64,000 nt of DNA from Sphingosinicella ginsenosidimutans (lineage in GTDB: Bacteria > Pseudomonadota > Alphaproteobacteria > Sphingomonadales > Sphingomonadaceae). Below are positions 36,934 to 44,479 of this stretch, piece by piece. The first letter of the stretch is position 1, and each line of letters begins with the position of its first letter. The DNA is taken from NCBI RefSeq assembly GCF_007995055.1, contig NZ_VOQQ01000001.1, positions 2,215,001 through 2,279,000 of the forward strand, given 5' to 3'. The translations under genes and the position numbers were made by a program. The notes beneath the pieces are model-generated. The model was not told the origin of the DNA. It saw nothing but the letters and a program-made list of their open reading frames with translations, and made no database searches.

Positions 36934-37446
36934 TCAGACCGGCTCGACGTCGACCGCGGTGGGCTTTGCGGGGGGAAGGCCGCCCGCCTGCGCCTGCGTC
37001 ATCAGCTCCTGCTTGCGCGCGAGCAACTGGTCGCGCAGCGCAACCAGGTCCACGTCGGTGTCGCGGCACTGGGCGAAGATGCCCTCCGACGGCCGTTCCT
37101 CCTCCTTCACGTGATGCTCGATCTCCTCGCACAGCACCTTGACCTTGGCTTCGTAGAATTCGTCTTCTTCGTCGCCGCCGGCGATGTCGTTGATCAGCAC
37201 CTTGGCGCCGTCATGCTCGACATAGGCCTCGTCCAGATCGTCGTCCTCGATCTTGCCGCGGAACGCCGGATAGAAAATCTCTTCCTCGATCATCGTGTGG
37301 ATCTTGAGCTCGTTGCAGATTTCGTCGGCGATCGCTCGCTTGCGGCGTCTGTCGGACGACTTCTCGAACGCTTCGAACAGATCCTCGACCTTGCGATGAT
37401 CGGCCTTCAGCAAGGCGATGGCGTCCGTATATTCGGTCTCGGCCAT
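36934..37446 (-). CDS. Hemerythrin HHE domain protein
   Basis: A 170-aa cytoplasmic protein with a four-helix hemerythrin-like bundle in residues ~8-125. Likely iron ligands are in KADHRKVEDLF, IHTMIEEEIFYP, EHDGAKVLI and IEHHVKEEE. A Pro-rich tail follows. Such proteins bind a di-iron centre and act in oxygen, NO or stress sensing; which applies here is not evident. It is transcribed away from the SDR at 37601, with 154 bases between starts, and precedes the DNA ligase by 57 bases on the same strand. Confidence 0.82.
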   Translation of the reverse strand: MAETEYTDAIALLKADHRKVEDLFEAFEKSSDRRRKRAIADEICNELKIHTMIEEEIFYPAFRGKIEDDDLDEAYVEHDGAKVLINDIAGGDEEDEFYEAKVKVLCEEIEHHVKEEERPSEGIFAQCRDTDVDLVALRDQLLARKQELMTQAQAGGLPPAKPTAVDVEPV

Positions 37447-37600
37447 TGGAATCTCCCTCTTTCACCGCCGGGGGCCGGGCGGTCGTGGACGGTCAACGTC
37501 GAAACCGCCTCGCGTATCCATGACAGGTCGATCCGGCCGCAACCGGTGCGGACACGGGGCGTTGACCGCTCGACGCCGGGGGCGCGCAGGAGAGACCCAG

Positions 37601-38455
37601 ATGAGCACGAATATCGTCGAAATGGTCCACGAAGACGGGCTTCCGGGCCATGAGAGCGAGCTTGAGCCAAAACCGGAATGGCAGCCACGCTACCCCGGAT
37701 CGGGCCGGCTGGAAGGCAAGGTCGCGATCGTCACCGGCGGCGACAGCGGCATCGGCCGCGCCGTCGCGGCGCTGTTCGCGCGCGAGGGCGCGGATGTCGC
37801 GATCGTCTATCTGACGGAGGGCGACGACGCCGCCGAGACGAAGCGGATCATCGAGGCCGAGGGCCGGCGTGCGCTCGCCATTCCGGCCGATGTCGGATCG
37901 CGCAAGATGGCGGAGCGGATCGTCGCCGACGTGGTTGGCGCGTTCGGCCGGCTCGACATCCTCGTCAACAATGCCGGCGAACAGCATCCCGACAAGGATA
38001 TCGGAGACATCACCGAACAGCAGCTGCAGCGCACCTTCCAGACCAATATCTTCGGCATGTTCTACATGGTCCAGGCGGCGCTCCCGCACCTGGGCGAAGG
38101 CGCCGCGATCATCAACACGACCAGCGTCACCATGTATGAAGGATCGAGCGAGCTGCTCGATTATTCGGCGACCAAGGGCGCGATCACGGCCTTCACCCGC
38201 TCGCTGTCCGAAAACCTGGTCGAAAAGGGGATCCGGGTGAATGCGGTCGCGCCGGGACCGATCTGGACCCCGCTCAATCCGTGCGGCGGCGCGAGCCCGG
38301 AAAAGCTCGCCCATTTCGGCGAAAGCACGCCGATGGGCCGGCCGGGGCAGCCGAACGAGGTCGCGCCCTCCTTCCTGTTCCTGGCCTGCGAGGATTCGAG
38401 CTACATGTCCGGCCAGGTGCTGCACCCCAATGGCGGCACCATCGTCAACGGATAG
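37601..38455 (+). CDS. Short-chain dehydrogenase with N-terminal extension (YghA-like)
   Basis: A 284-aa SDR whose first ~38 residues precede the fold (PKPEWQPRYPGSGRLEGK), as in the YghA/YhdF group. The cofactor motif VTGGDSGIGRAVA lies near residue 46, LVNNAGEQHP near 125, catalytic Tyr/Lys in LLDYSATKGAIT near 185, and the closing PNGGTIVNG. AGGAGAG precedes the ATG at 37601. Its last 11 bases overlap the end of the convergent cytochrome c gene. The substrate is unknown; this group often responds to general stress. Confidence 0.88.
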   Translation: MSTNIVEMVHEDGLPGHESELEPKPEWQPRYPGSGRLEGKVAIVTGGDSGIGRAVAALFAREGADVAIVYLTEGDDAAETKRIIEAEGRRALAIPADVGSRKMAERIVADVVGAFGRLDILVNNAGEQHPDKDIGDITEQQLQRTFQTNIFGMFYMVQAALPHLGEGAAIINTTSVTMYEGSSELLDYSATKGAITAFTRSLSENLVEKGIRVNAVAPGPIWTPLNPCGGASPEKLAHFGESTPMGRPGQPNEVAPSFLFLACEDSSYMSGQVLHPNGGTIVNG

Positions 38456-38990
38456 GGCGGGCCTTCGCATAAGCGCGCAGCGCGGCGAACTGGTCGGGCG
38501 TGAGCTTCGGCGTCGCCTGGACGAAGGCGACGAGGCTCCTGACGTCGCGGTCGGGGAGGATTTCGCCCCAGGCGGGCATCGCCGTCATCTTGATTCCGTC
38601 GCGAATGATGAGGTGGAGCTCCCCGCGCGACCAGCGCCGCGGCGCGTCGATCAGGAAGGGCGGCGTCGGGACCATCGCGCTCGCCCAGCGCGCCCGCGCC
38701 GTGCCCGGACCGCCATGGCACGAGATGCAATTGCGTTCGTAGAGGCGCGCGCCTTCGAGGACCATCGCGCCGTCGATCGCGAAATCGCCGTCGGCAGGCG
38801 TCGCGCTGCGCCGGACCGAATTCACCATCGTCCTGTGGACGGCCCAGGCCATGACCGCGCCGTGCTGCCGGCTCGCGCTGGTGTCGAACAGGCCGAACCC
38901 AAGGATCGCGAAAGCGGCGGCGGCGGCGAGCAGGCCAGCCGTCACCAGCCCGACGATCCAGCCGGCAAGAAAACCGCGCGGGCGCTTCAT
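38445..38990 (-). CDS. Membrane-anchored cytochrome c
   Basis: A 181-aa monoheme cytochrome c with an uncleaved N-terminal membrane segment (residues ~8-32, GWIVGLVTAGLLAAAAAFAILGFG). A periplasmic domain carries one CISCH heme site near residue 83 and a methionine-rich loop (MTAMPAWGEIL) that should supply the axial Met. The ATG at 38988-38990 follows the preceding cytochrome by 11 bases, so both are one minus-strand operon. It lies beside, but is transcribed away from, the oxidase genes, and is a likely electron carrier for them. Confidence 0.85.
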   Translation of the reverse strand: MKRPRGFLAGWIVGLVTAGLLAAAAAFAILGFGLFDTSASRQHGAVMAWAVHRTMVNSVRRSATPADGDFAIDGAMVLEGARLYERNCISCHGGPGTARARWASAMVPTPPFLIDAPRRWSRGELHLIIRDGIKMTAMPAWGEILPDRDVRSLVAFVQATPKLTPDQFAALRAYAKARPIR

Positions 38991-39001
38991 TCGCACGGCG
39001 G

Positions 39002-39343
39002 CTAGTCCCGCGTCGCCAGGTAGGCCGCGATGTCGCGCGCCTGGGCGTCGGTCAACCGCTGGTCCGGCATTGCATTGCCCGGCACCACCGCCGCCGGCGC
39101 CTTGAGGTAACGGGCGAGATTGGCGGCATCGTTGGAAAGCGCGCCTGCGATCATGCGCTGGCGCGAGAAGCCGGCGAGCGACGGCCCGACGCGCCCGTCC
39201 GCCCCGGCGATGCCGGGGATGACGTGGCAAGAGCCGCAGGCCATGCGCGCGATGAGGACGCGCCCATGCGCCGCGCCATGCGTGGGCCGGGCCGATCCGC
39301 AGGCGCTCAACGCCAGCGCAAGCCCGAGGGCGAGGGGACGCAT
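39002..39343 (-). CDS. Lipoprotein cytochrome c
   Basis: A 113-aa monoheme cytochrome c with a lipoprotein signal (MRPLALGLALALSACG, cysteine 14 as lipidation site). It has one CGSCH site near residue 36 and the axial-Met region GNAMPDQRLTDAQARDIAAYL. From GRVGPSLAG to AAYL it is clearly related to the cytochrome at 44143 in the same locus, so the two are paralogues. The start is the ATG at 39341-39343. It shares a 170-base divergent region with the CtaG-type gene. Confidence 0.85.
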   Translation of the reverse strand: MRPLALGLALALSACGSARPTHGAAHGRVLIARMACGSCHVIPGIAGADGRVGPSLAGFSRQRMIAGALSNDAANLARYLKAPAAVVPGNAMPDQRLTDAQARDIAAYLATRD

Positions 39344-39384
39344 GACCGGAAAACCGGGCGCGGCGCGCGCGGTTCCGCCAGCCC

Positions 39385-39404
39385 GCCGGCGCGCGGCTTT
39401 TTTT
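39385..39404 (+). terminator. Terminator-like hairpin in the divergent region before the oxidase operon
   Basis: GCCG at 39385-39388 pairs with CGGC at 39394-39397 (loop GCGCG) and is followed by seven T at 39398-39404. No plus-strand gene precedes it within 900 bases, so it may belong to a short leader transcript or be coincidental. Confidence 0.3.
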
Positions 39405-39513
39405 CGGCCCCGACGGAACCGGGCACCGCTCTCGCTTCTTTCCCGATCGACGCGCCTCGGCGCGCGGGTTCGCGTTTCAAGAACGATCGGATGGAGTCGG
39501 GAGGCACATCGCG

Positions 39514-40233
39514 ATGATCCCTTATTGTGGCGCGCCGCCGGTCCCGGGATCACTGCTGGAGCGCTGGAACGGCGATCCGATCCTCATCGCCGCCCTGGTC
39601 GGCATCGCGGCGTTCCACCTTGCGCGCGCGCCGGCCGCCGAACGCCGGCTCGCCGCCGCCGGCTGGATCGTCGCGGCGTTCGCGTTCCTCTCGCCCTTGT
39701 GTGCGCTGTCGGTGTCGCTCTTTTCGGCCCGCGTGCTGCAGCACATGATCCTGGCGCTCATCGCGGCGCCGCTGATCGCGGCCGGGCTTCCGGGCGGGCG
39801 GGGGCGCACGATCTGGGCCAGCGCACTCGCCTTCTCGGCCGCCTTGTGGTTCTGGCACATGCCCGCGCCCTATGATGCGACCTTCCGGTCGGACCTCACT
39901 TATTGGGCGATGCACGCGACCTTGTTCGGCGGCGCGATCTGGCTGTGGCGCGATCTCATCCACCATTCGCCCGAACGCACCTTTCACGTCCTCGCCGCCG
40001 GCACCGCCGCCTCGGTCGCGATGGCGCTGCTCGGCGCCGTGCTGGCCTTGTGCAACCGGCCGCTGTTCCTGTGGCACCTGCCCTATACCGCCGACTGGGG
40101 CTTCACGCCGCTCGCCGATCAGCAGCTTGGCGGCGTCATCATGTGGGTGCCGGGCGGCGTGCTCTTCCTGCTCGCCGCGATGCGGTCGATGAGCGCGCTG
40201 TGGCATCGCCCCGCGCGCCCGGCGACCCGATGA
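39514..40233 (+). CDS. CtaG-type (caa3) cytochrome c oxidase assembly membrane protein
   Basis: A 239-aa integral membrane protein with about six or seven hydrophobic helices and family signatures: LQHMILALIAAPLIAAG near residue 75, LWFWHMPAPYDAT near 110, LWRDLIHHSPE near 145 and DQQLGGVIMWVPGG near 205. It belongs to the caa3_CtaG family, distinct from the copper chaperone Cox11 that shares the old name CtaG. GGGAGG precedes the ATG. Its stop overlaps the coxB start by ATGA, tying it to the oxidase operon. Confidence 0.87.
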   Translation: MIPYCGAPPVPGSLLERWNGDPILIAALVGIAAFHLARAPAAERRLAAAGWIVAAFAFLSPLCALSVSLFSARVLQHMILALIAAPLIAAGLPGGRGRTIWASALAFSAALWFWHMPAPYDATFRSDLTYWAMHATLFGGAIWLWRDLIHHSPERTFHVLAAGTAASVAMALLGAVLALCNRPLFLWHLPYTADWGFTPLADQQLGGVIMWVPGGVLFLLAAMRSMSALWHRPARPATR

Positions 40234-41189
40234 GCCACCCTCTCTCATATCTCGACGTCGCGGGGGCGCAGGCGGCGACGGTGGAACCGCTGCTCTGGGC
40301 GACGATCGCGATCTCGGTTGCGGTGACGGCGATCATCGCCCTGCTGCTCGCCGGCGGGCTGTGGCGCCGGCGCGCGCCGGCCCCGGCCGAGGGAGAGGCG
40401 CTGCCGCCGCTCGAGCGCGGCGTCGACGGCGCGCGCTGGATCTGGATCGGCGTCGGCATCTCGCTGGTGCCGCTGTTCGCCACCCTCGTGTGGACGGTCG
40501 CGGTGCTGGCGCAGGTCGGCCCGCTGCCGCGCAACCCGCGCGTCACGCTCGACGTCACCGCGAACCAGTGGTGGTGGGACGTGCGCTATGACGGGCCCCA
40601 GCCGGACCAGATCTTCCACACCGCCAACGAGATCCACGTCCCGGTGGCCGAGCCGGTGCTGGTCCGCCTCCACGGCGGCGACGTGATCCACAGCTTCTGG
40701 GTGCCGCGCCTGTCGGGCAAGACCGATCTCATCCCCGGCCAGACCAACCAGGCGTGGATCGAGGCCGATCGGCCCGGCATCTATCGCGGCCAGTGCGCCG
40801 AATATTGCGGCGCCCAGCACGCCCATATGGCGTTCGAGGTCGTCGCCGAGCCGCGCGCCGCGTTCGATCGATGGCGCGCGCGCCAGCTCCAGACCGCGCC
40901 GCCGCCGGCGAGCGAGGCCCAGGCCGCCGGCTTCGCGTTGTTCGCCTCCCGGTGCGGCATGTGCCATTCGATCCGCGGCACCAGCGCACGCGCCTCGGCC
41001 GCCCCCGATCTCACCCACCTCATGTCCCGCCGCACCCTCGCTGCCGGCACCCTTCCCAACAATCCGCAAAGCCTCACCGGCTGGATCGAAAATCCGCAGG
41101 CGATCAAGCCTGGCGCGCTGATGCCCGATCAGGGCCTCTCCGCCGCCGATCTCAACAGCCTTCGCGCCTATCTGGAGACGCTGCGATGA
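40230..41189 (+). CDS. coxB: Cytochrome c oxidase subunit II fused to cytochrome c (caa3 type)
   Basis: A 319-aa membrane protein. Two N-terminal helices (about residues 18-45 and 70-95) are followed by the copper-A domain with NQWWWDVRYDG near 113, HSFWVP near 152 and ligands in CAEYCGAQHAHM near 190-200. A C-terminal cytochrome c domain carries CGMCH near 250 and MPDQGLSAADLNSLRAYL at the end. Electrons would pass from the fused heme c to copper A. All copper ligands are present. It overlaps both ctaG-type and coxA genes by 4 bases. Confidence 0.94.
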   Translation: MSHPLSYLDVAGAQAATVEPLLWATIAISVAVTAIIALLLAGGLWRRRAPAPAEGEALPPLERGVDGARWIWIGVGISLVPLFATLVWTVAVLAQVGPLPRNPRVTLDVTANQWWWDVRYDGPQPDQIFHTANEIHVPVAEPVLVRLHGGDVIHSFWVPRLSGKTDLIPGQTNQAWIEADRPGIYRGQCAEYCGAQHAHMAFEVVAEPRAAFDRWRARQLQTAPPPASEAQAAGFALFASRCGMCHSIRGTSARASAAPDLTHLMSRRTLAAGTLPNNPQSLTGWIENPQAIKPGALMPDQGLSAADLNSLRAYLETLR

Positions 41190-43138
41190 GCGGCGCGCGC
41201 GTCAAGGCGGCGGTTCGCACGCCACGGATCGGCGCCGTCACCCCGGCCCTTCGCGAGCGGCTGGAGGCGATCTGGGAGACGAAGCCCGGCCTTTACGGCT
41301 GGTTCGCAAGCGTCGACCATAAATCGATCGGCCTTCGCTACATCGTCACCGCCTTCATCCTGCTGGCGATCGGCGGCATCGAGGCGCTGGTGATCCGGCT
41401 CCAGCTCGCCGGGCCCGATCTCCACCTGCTGACGCCCGAGCAATATAACCAGCTCTTCTCGACGCACGGGATGACGATGATCTTCCTCTATGCGTCGCCG
41501 ATCCTGTCGGGATTTTCCAATTATCTGTGGCCCCTGATCCTCGGCAGCCGCGACATGGCCTTCCCGCGGCTCAACGCGCTCAGCTACTGGATCTACCTCG
41601 GCGCGGCGCTCTTCATGTATGCCGGATTCCTGGTCGGCGCCGGGCCAAACGACGGCTGGTTCAACTACGTCCCCTATGCGGAGCGCGACTTCAATCCGGG
41701 GATGAACCAGGATTTCTATGCGCTCGGCATGATCCTGCTCGGCATCTCGACCACCGTCGGCGCCGCCAATTTCGTCGTGACCCTGCTTCGCAACCGGGCG
41801 CCGGGCATGTCGATCAACCGGCTGCCGATCCTCGCCTGGGGCACGATGACCGCGAGCGTCGCCAATCTCGTCGTCGTCCCGGCCGTGAGCCTCGCCTTCT
41901 TCCTGCTCTGGCTCGATCGGCAATATGGCACGCACTTCTTCGATACCGGCGGCGGCGGCCAGCCATTGCTGTGGCAGCACCTGTTCTGGATGTTCGGCCA
42001 TCCCTGGGTCTACGCGATCGTGCTGCCGGCGATGGGCATGGTCTCGGACGGGCTGCCGGTCTTCTGCCGGCGCCCCCTGGTCGGCTACACGCCGGTCGCG
42101 CTCGGCACGGTGGCGACGATGGTGCTCGGTTTCGGCGTGTGGGTTCACCACATGTTCGCGACCGGCCTGCCGGGGCTCGGCCTCGCCTTCTTCTCCGGCG
42201 CCTCGATCCTGATCGCGGTGCCGAGCGCGCTCGCGGTCTTCGCCTGGCTGGCGACGATCTGGTTCGGGCGGCCGGTCTTCACCACCGCCTTCCTCTTCTT
42301 CGCCTCGATGATCCTGCTGTTCGTGATCGGCGGCGTCTCCGGCTTCATGACCGCCAGCGTGCCGGTCGATTGGCAGCTCACCGACACCTATTTCGTCGTC
42401 GCGCACATCCATTACGTGCTGATCGGGATCAACGTCTTCCCGGTCGTCGGCGCGACCTACATGTGGTTCCCGAAGTTCACCGGCCGGATGATGGACGAAC
42501 GGCTCGGCCGCTGGAACTTCTGGACGATGTTCGTCGGCTTCAATCTCGGCTTCCTGCCGATGCACCTGTCGGGCCTGTGGGGGATGCCGCGCCGCGTCTA
42601 TACCTATCCGGCCGAAATGGGGCTTGGCGCGGTCAACCTCGTCACCACGATCGGATCGTTCCTGTTCGCGATCGGCGTGCTGCTGTTCATCGTCAACGCG
42701 CTGAAGAGCCTCAGGAGCGGCGCGGCGGCCCCCGCCAATCCCTGGGACGCCTACGGGCTTGAATGGCTGGTCTCCTCGCCGCCGCCGCCATACAATTTCG
42801 CGGTCATCCCGACGATCGTATCCCGCTATCCGCTGTGGGAAGACCGGCTCGGCGAGGCCCCCGAGCGGTCGAACCTCGATGAAGGCCTGATCCTCGACGA
42901 GGGCAAGGAGACGCTTGCGACGACGCCGCTCGATGCCGAGCCGGACCGGATCCTCGAAATGCCGGAAGACACGCTCGTCCCGCTGTTCCTCGCGATTGCG
43001 ACCACGATCCTGTTCGTCGGCCTGCTGCTGAAGCCATGGCCGGTGGTCGCGCTTGGCGGGCTCGGCGCGGCGGCCTGCCTCGTCGCGTGGCTGTGGCCCA
43101 GCCTGCACCTGAGCCAGCGGGAGCCGGCCCGTGGCTGA
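41186..43138 (+). CDS. coxA: Cytochrome c oxidase subunit I lacking canonical D- and K-channel residues
   Basis: A 650-aa heme-copper oxidase core with 12 or more helices. Heme a ligand His94 (STHGMTM), copper-B ligands His272 and His321-322 (HPWVY, VHHMFATG), cross-linking Tyr276, and heme ligands His407 and His409 (AHIHY) are present. The glutamate of the usual HPEVY is Trp274, and the lysine of PTGIKVF is Ala350 (PSALAVF), so both canonical proton-channel residues are missing. The channel-entry aspartate is kept (RDMAFPR, Asp123). An ~80-residue C-terminal extension ends in two hydrophobic segments. It probably belongs to the alternative CoxN-like group. Confidence 0.94.
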   Translation: MSGARVKAAVRTPRIGAVTPALRERLEAIWETKPGLYGWFASVDHKSIGLRYIVTAFILLAIGGIEALVIRLQLAGPDLHLLTPEQYNQLFSTHGMTMIFLYASPILSGFSNYLWPLILGSRDMAFPRLNALSYWIYLGAALFMYAGFLVGAGPNDGWFNYVPYAERDFNPGMNQDFYALGMILLGISTTVGAANFVVTLLRNRAPGMSINRLPILAWGTMTASVANLVVVPAVSLAFFLLWLDRQYGTHFFDTGGGGQPLLWQHLFWMFGHPWVYAIVLPAMGMVSDGLPVFCRRPLVGYTPVALGTVATMVLGFGVWVHHMFATGLPGLGLAFFSGASILIAVPSALAVFAWLATIWFGRPVFTTAFLFFASMILLFVIGGVSGFMTASVPVDWQLTDTYFVVAHIHYVLIGINVFPVVGATYMWFPKFTGRMMDERLGRWNFWTMFVGFNLGFLPMHLSGLWGMPRRVYTYPAEMGLGAVNLVTTIGSFLFAIGVLLFIVNALKSLRSGAAAPANPWDAYGLEWLVSSPPPPYNFAVIPTIVSRYPLWEDRLGEAPERSNLDEGLILDEGKETLATTPLDAEPDRILEMPEDTLVPLFLAIATTILFVGLLLKPWPVVALGGLGAAACLVAWLWPSLHLSQREPARG

Positions 43139-43742
43139 GCTCGCCACCGCCCGCCCGGCGGAGCTCGCCGTCGGCCCGACCGGCGCGAAGGGCGCCGGCT
43201 GGAACGGCCTTGCCGCGCTGGTCGCGACCGAGGCCGCGCTCTTCGCCTACCTGCTTTTCGCTTATTATTATCTCGGCGCCTCCGCGCCGTCGGGCTGGCT
43301 GCTCGAGCCGCATCCCTCGCTCAAGCTCGCGGGCCCGAACACGATCGTCCTGCTGCTCTCCAGCGTCGCCATGTGGTGGGGCGAGCGCGGCGTGAAGCTG
43401 AACCGGCGCGGCGACGCGCTCGTCGGCACCGGCCTCGCCTTCGTCCTCGGCGCGCTGTTCGCGGCGGTGCAGCTCCTCGAATGGAAGGCGAAGACCTATG
43501 GCCCCGGCGCGTCGAGCTATGCCTCGCTCTATTTCGTCACCACCGGCTTCCACATGGCGCACGTCCTCGTCGGGCTCGTCATCCTCGCCTTGCTCTTCCT
43601 GTGGACCGCGATCGGCTATTTCAGCCCCGTCCGCCGGATCGCGGTCACCAACGGCACCTATTACTGGCATTTCGTCGACGCGGTCTGGCTGTTCGTTTTC
43701 ACGACCTATTATGTCACGCCCTATCTGGGGTTCGCGCGATGA
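43131..43742 (+). CDS. coxC: Cytochrome c oxidase subunit III
   Basis: A 203-aa membrane protein with about five helices, as in the short subunit III forms of bacterial caa3 and quinol oxidases. Family signatures: LFAYLLFAYYYLG near residue 38, FVTTGFHMAHVLVGL near 140 and YYWHFVDAVWLFVFTTYYV near 178. The start is GTG at 43131, inside the end of coxA (8-base overlap). Its stop overlaps the next gene by ATGA. It probably stabilises subunit I. Confidence 0.9.
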   Translation: MAELATARPAELAVGPTGAKGAGWNGLAALVATEAALFAYLLFAYYYLGASAPSGWLLEPHPSLKLAGPNTIVLLLSSVAMWWGERGVKLNRRGDALVGTGLAFVLGALFAAVQLLEWKAKTYGPGASSYASLYFVTTGFHMAHVLVGLVILALLFLWTAIGYFSPVRRIAVTNGTYYWHFVDAVWLFVFTTYYVTPYLGFAR

Positions 43743-44155
43743 GCGGGCTCAGCCACCATCCGGCGCCCCAACGCAGCGAGGCGCGTCGTGGCAGGCTGGC
43801 GTTCGCCGTGGCCGGCGGACCGCTCGCATGGATCGTCCAGCTCGGCGCCGGCTACGCCATCTTCTCGCTCGCCTGCTATGTCGGGCCGGAGCGCGACGCG
43901 GGACCGATGGCCGGCAGCTGGATGCTGGCGGTGGTCGTCTATGTCGCCTGCCTGCTCGTTGCGCTGGCGGCCGCAATCCTCTCGGCGATGCTGTTCCGGC
44001 GCACCCGCGGCGAGACCGAGGGGAGCCTGATCGAACATGGCCACGGCCGGACCCGGTTCGTCGCCTTTTGGGGGATGCTGCTCGGCTTCGGATTCGCCGC
44101 GGTGATCCTCGTCAACGGCATCGCCATGATCGTAGTGACCCCGTGCGGGCTTTGA
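43739..44155 (+). CDS. Small membrane protein of the oxidase operon
   Basis: A 138-aa protein with three clear membrane segments (about residues 25-50, 60-85 and 108-135) and no heme or copper motif. It overlaps coxC (ATGA) and is followed by a cytochrome gene whose GTG start lies within its end. It holds the place of a fourth subunit or CoxP-like component of alternative oxidase operons. I do not recognise a named domain, so a structural subunit role is inferred from position. Confidence 0.7.
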   Translation: MSGLSHHPAPQRSEARRGRLAFAVAGGPLAWIVQLGAGYAIFSLACYVGPERDAGPMAGSWMLAVVVYVACLLVALAAAILSAMLFRRTRGETEGSLIEHGHGRTRFVAFWGMLLGFGFAAVILVNGIAMIVVTPCGL

Positions 44156-44478
44156 TCCTTCTTGCCGCCCCGACGCTGCTCGCCGCCTGCCATGGCGGCG
44201 GCACCTATGGCGACGTCAGGCAGCTGATCGCCGCCAAATGCGGCGCCTGCCACCGCGTCCCCGGCGTGAACGGCGCGGTCGGACGGGTCGGGCCGTCGCT
44301 CGCCGGAATCGGCCAGCAGCAGATCCTCGCCGGCCATTTCGCCAACAGCCGCGCCAACATGATCCGCTGGATCAGCCGTCCGCAGGAAATGCTGCCCGGC
44401 AACGCAATGCCCGATACCGGCCTCACCCCCGAACAGGCGAACCGGATCGCCGATTATCTCTACGCGATGGATCGATGA
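44143..44478 (+). CDS. Lipoprotein cytochrome c of the oxidase/PQQ operon
   Basis: A 111-aa monoheme cytochrome c. The GTG at 44143 gives a lipoprotein signal RALILLAAPTLLAAC (lipobox LAAC). One CGACH site lies near residue 38, and the axial-Met motif NAMPDTGLTPEQANRIADYL closes the domain. It is a paralogue of the cytochrome at 39002-39343. Its start lies inside the preceding gene, and the PQQ dehydrogenase begins one base after its stop, so it likely carries electrons between that enzyme and the oxidase. Confidence 0.8.
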   Translation: MRALILLAAPTLLAACHGGGTYGDVRQLIAAKCGACHRVPGVNGAVGRVGPSLAGIGQQQILAGHFANSRANMIRWISRPQEMLPGNAMPDTGLTPEQANRIADYLYAMDR

Positions 44479-44479
44479 C

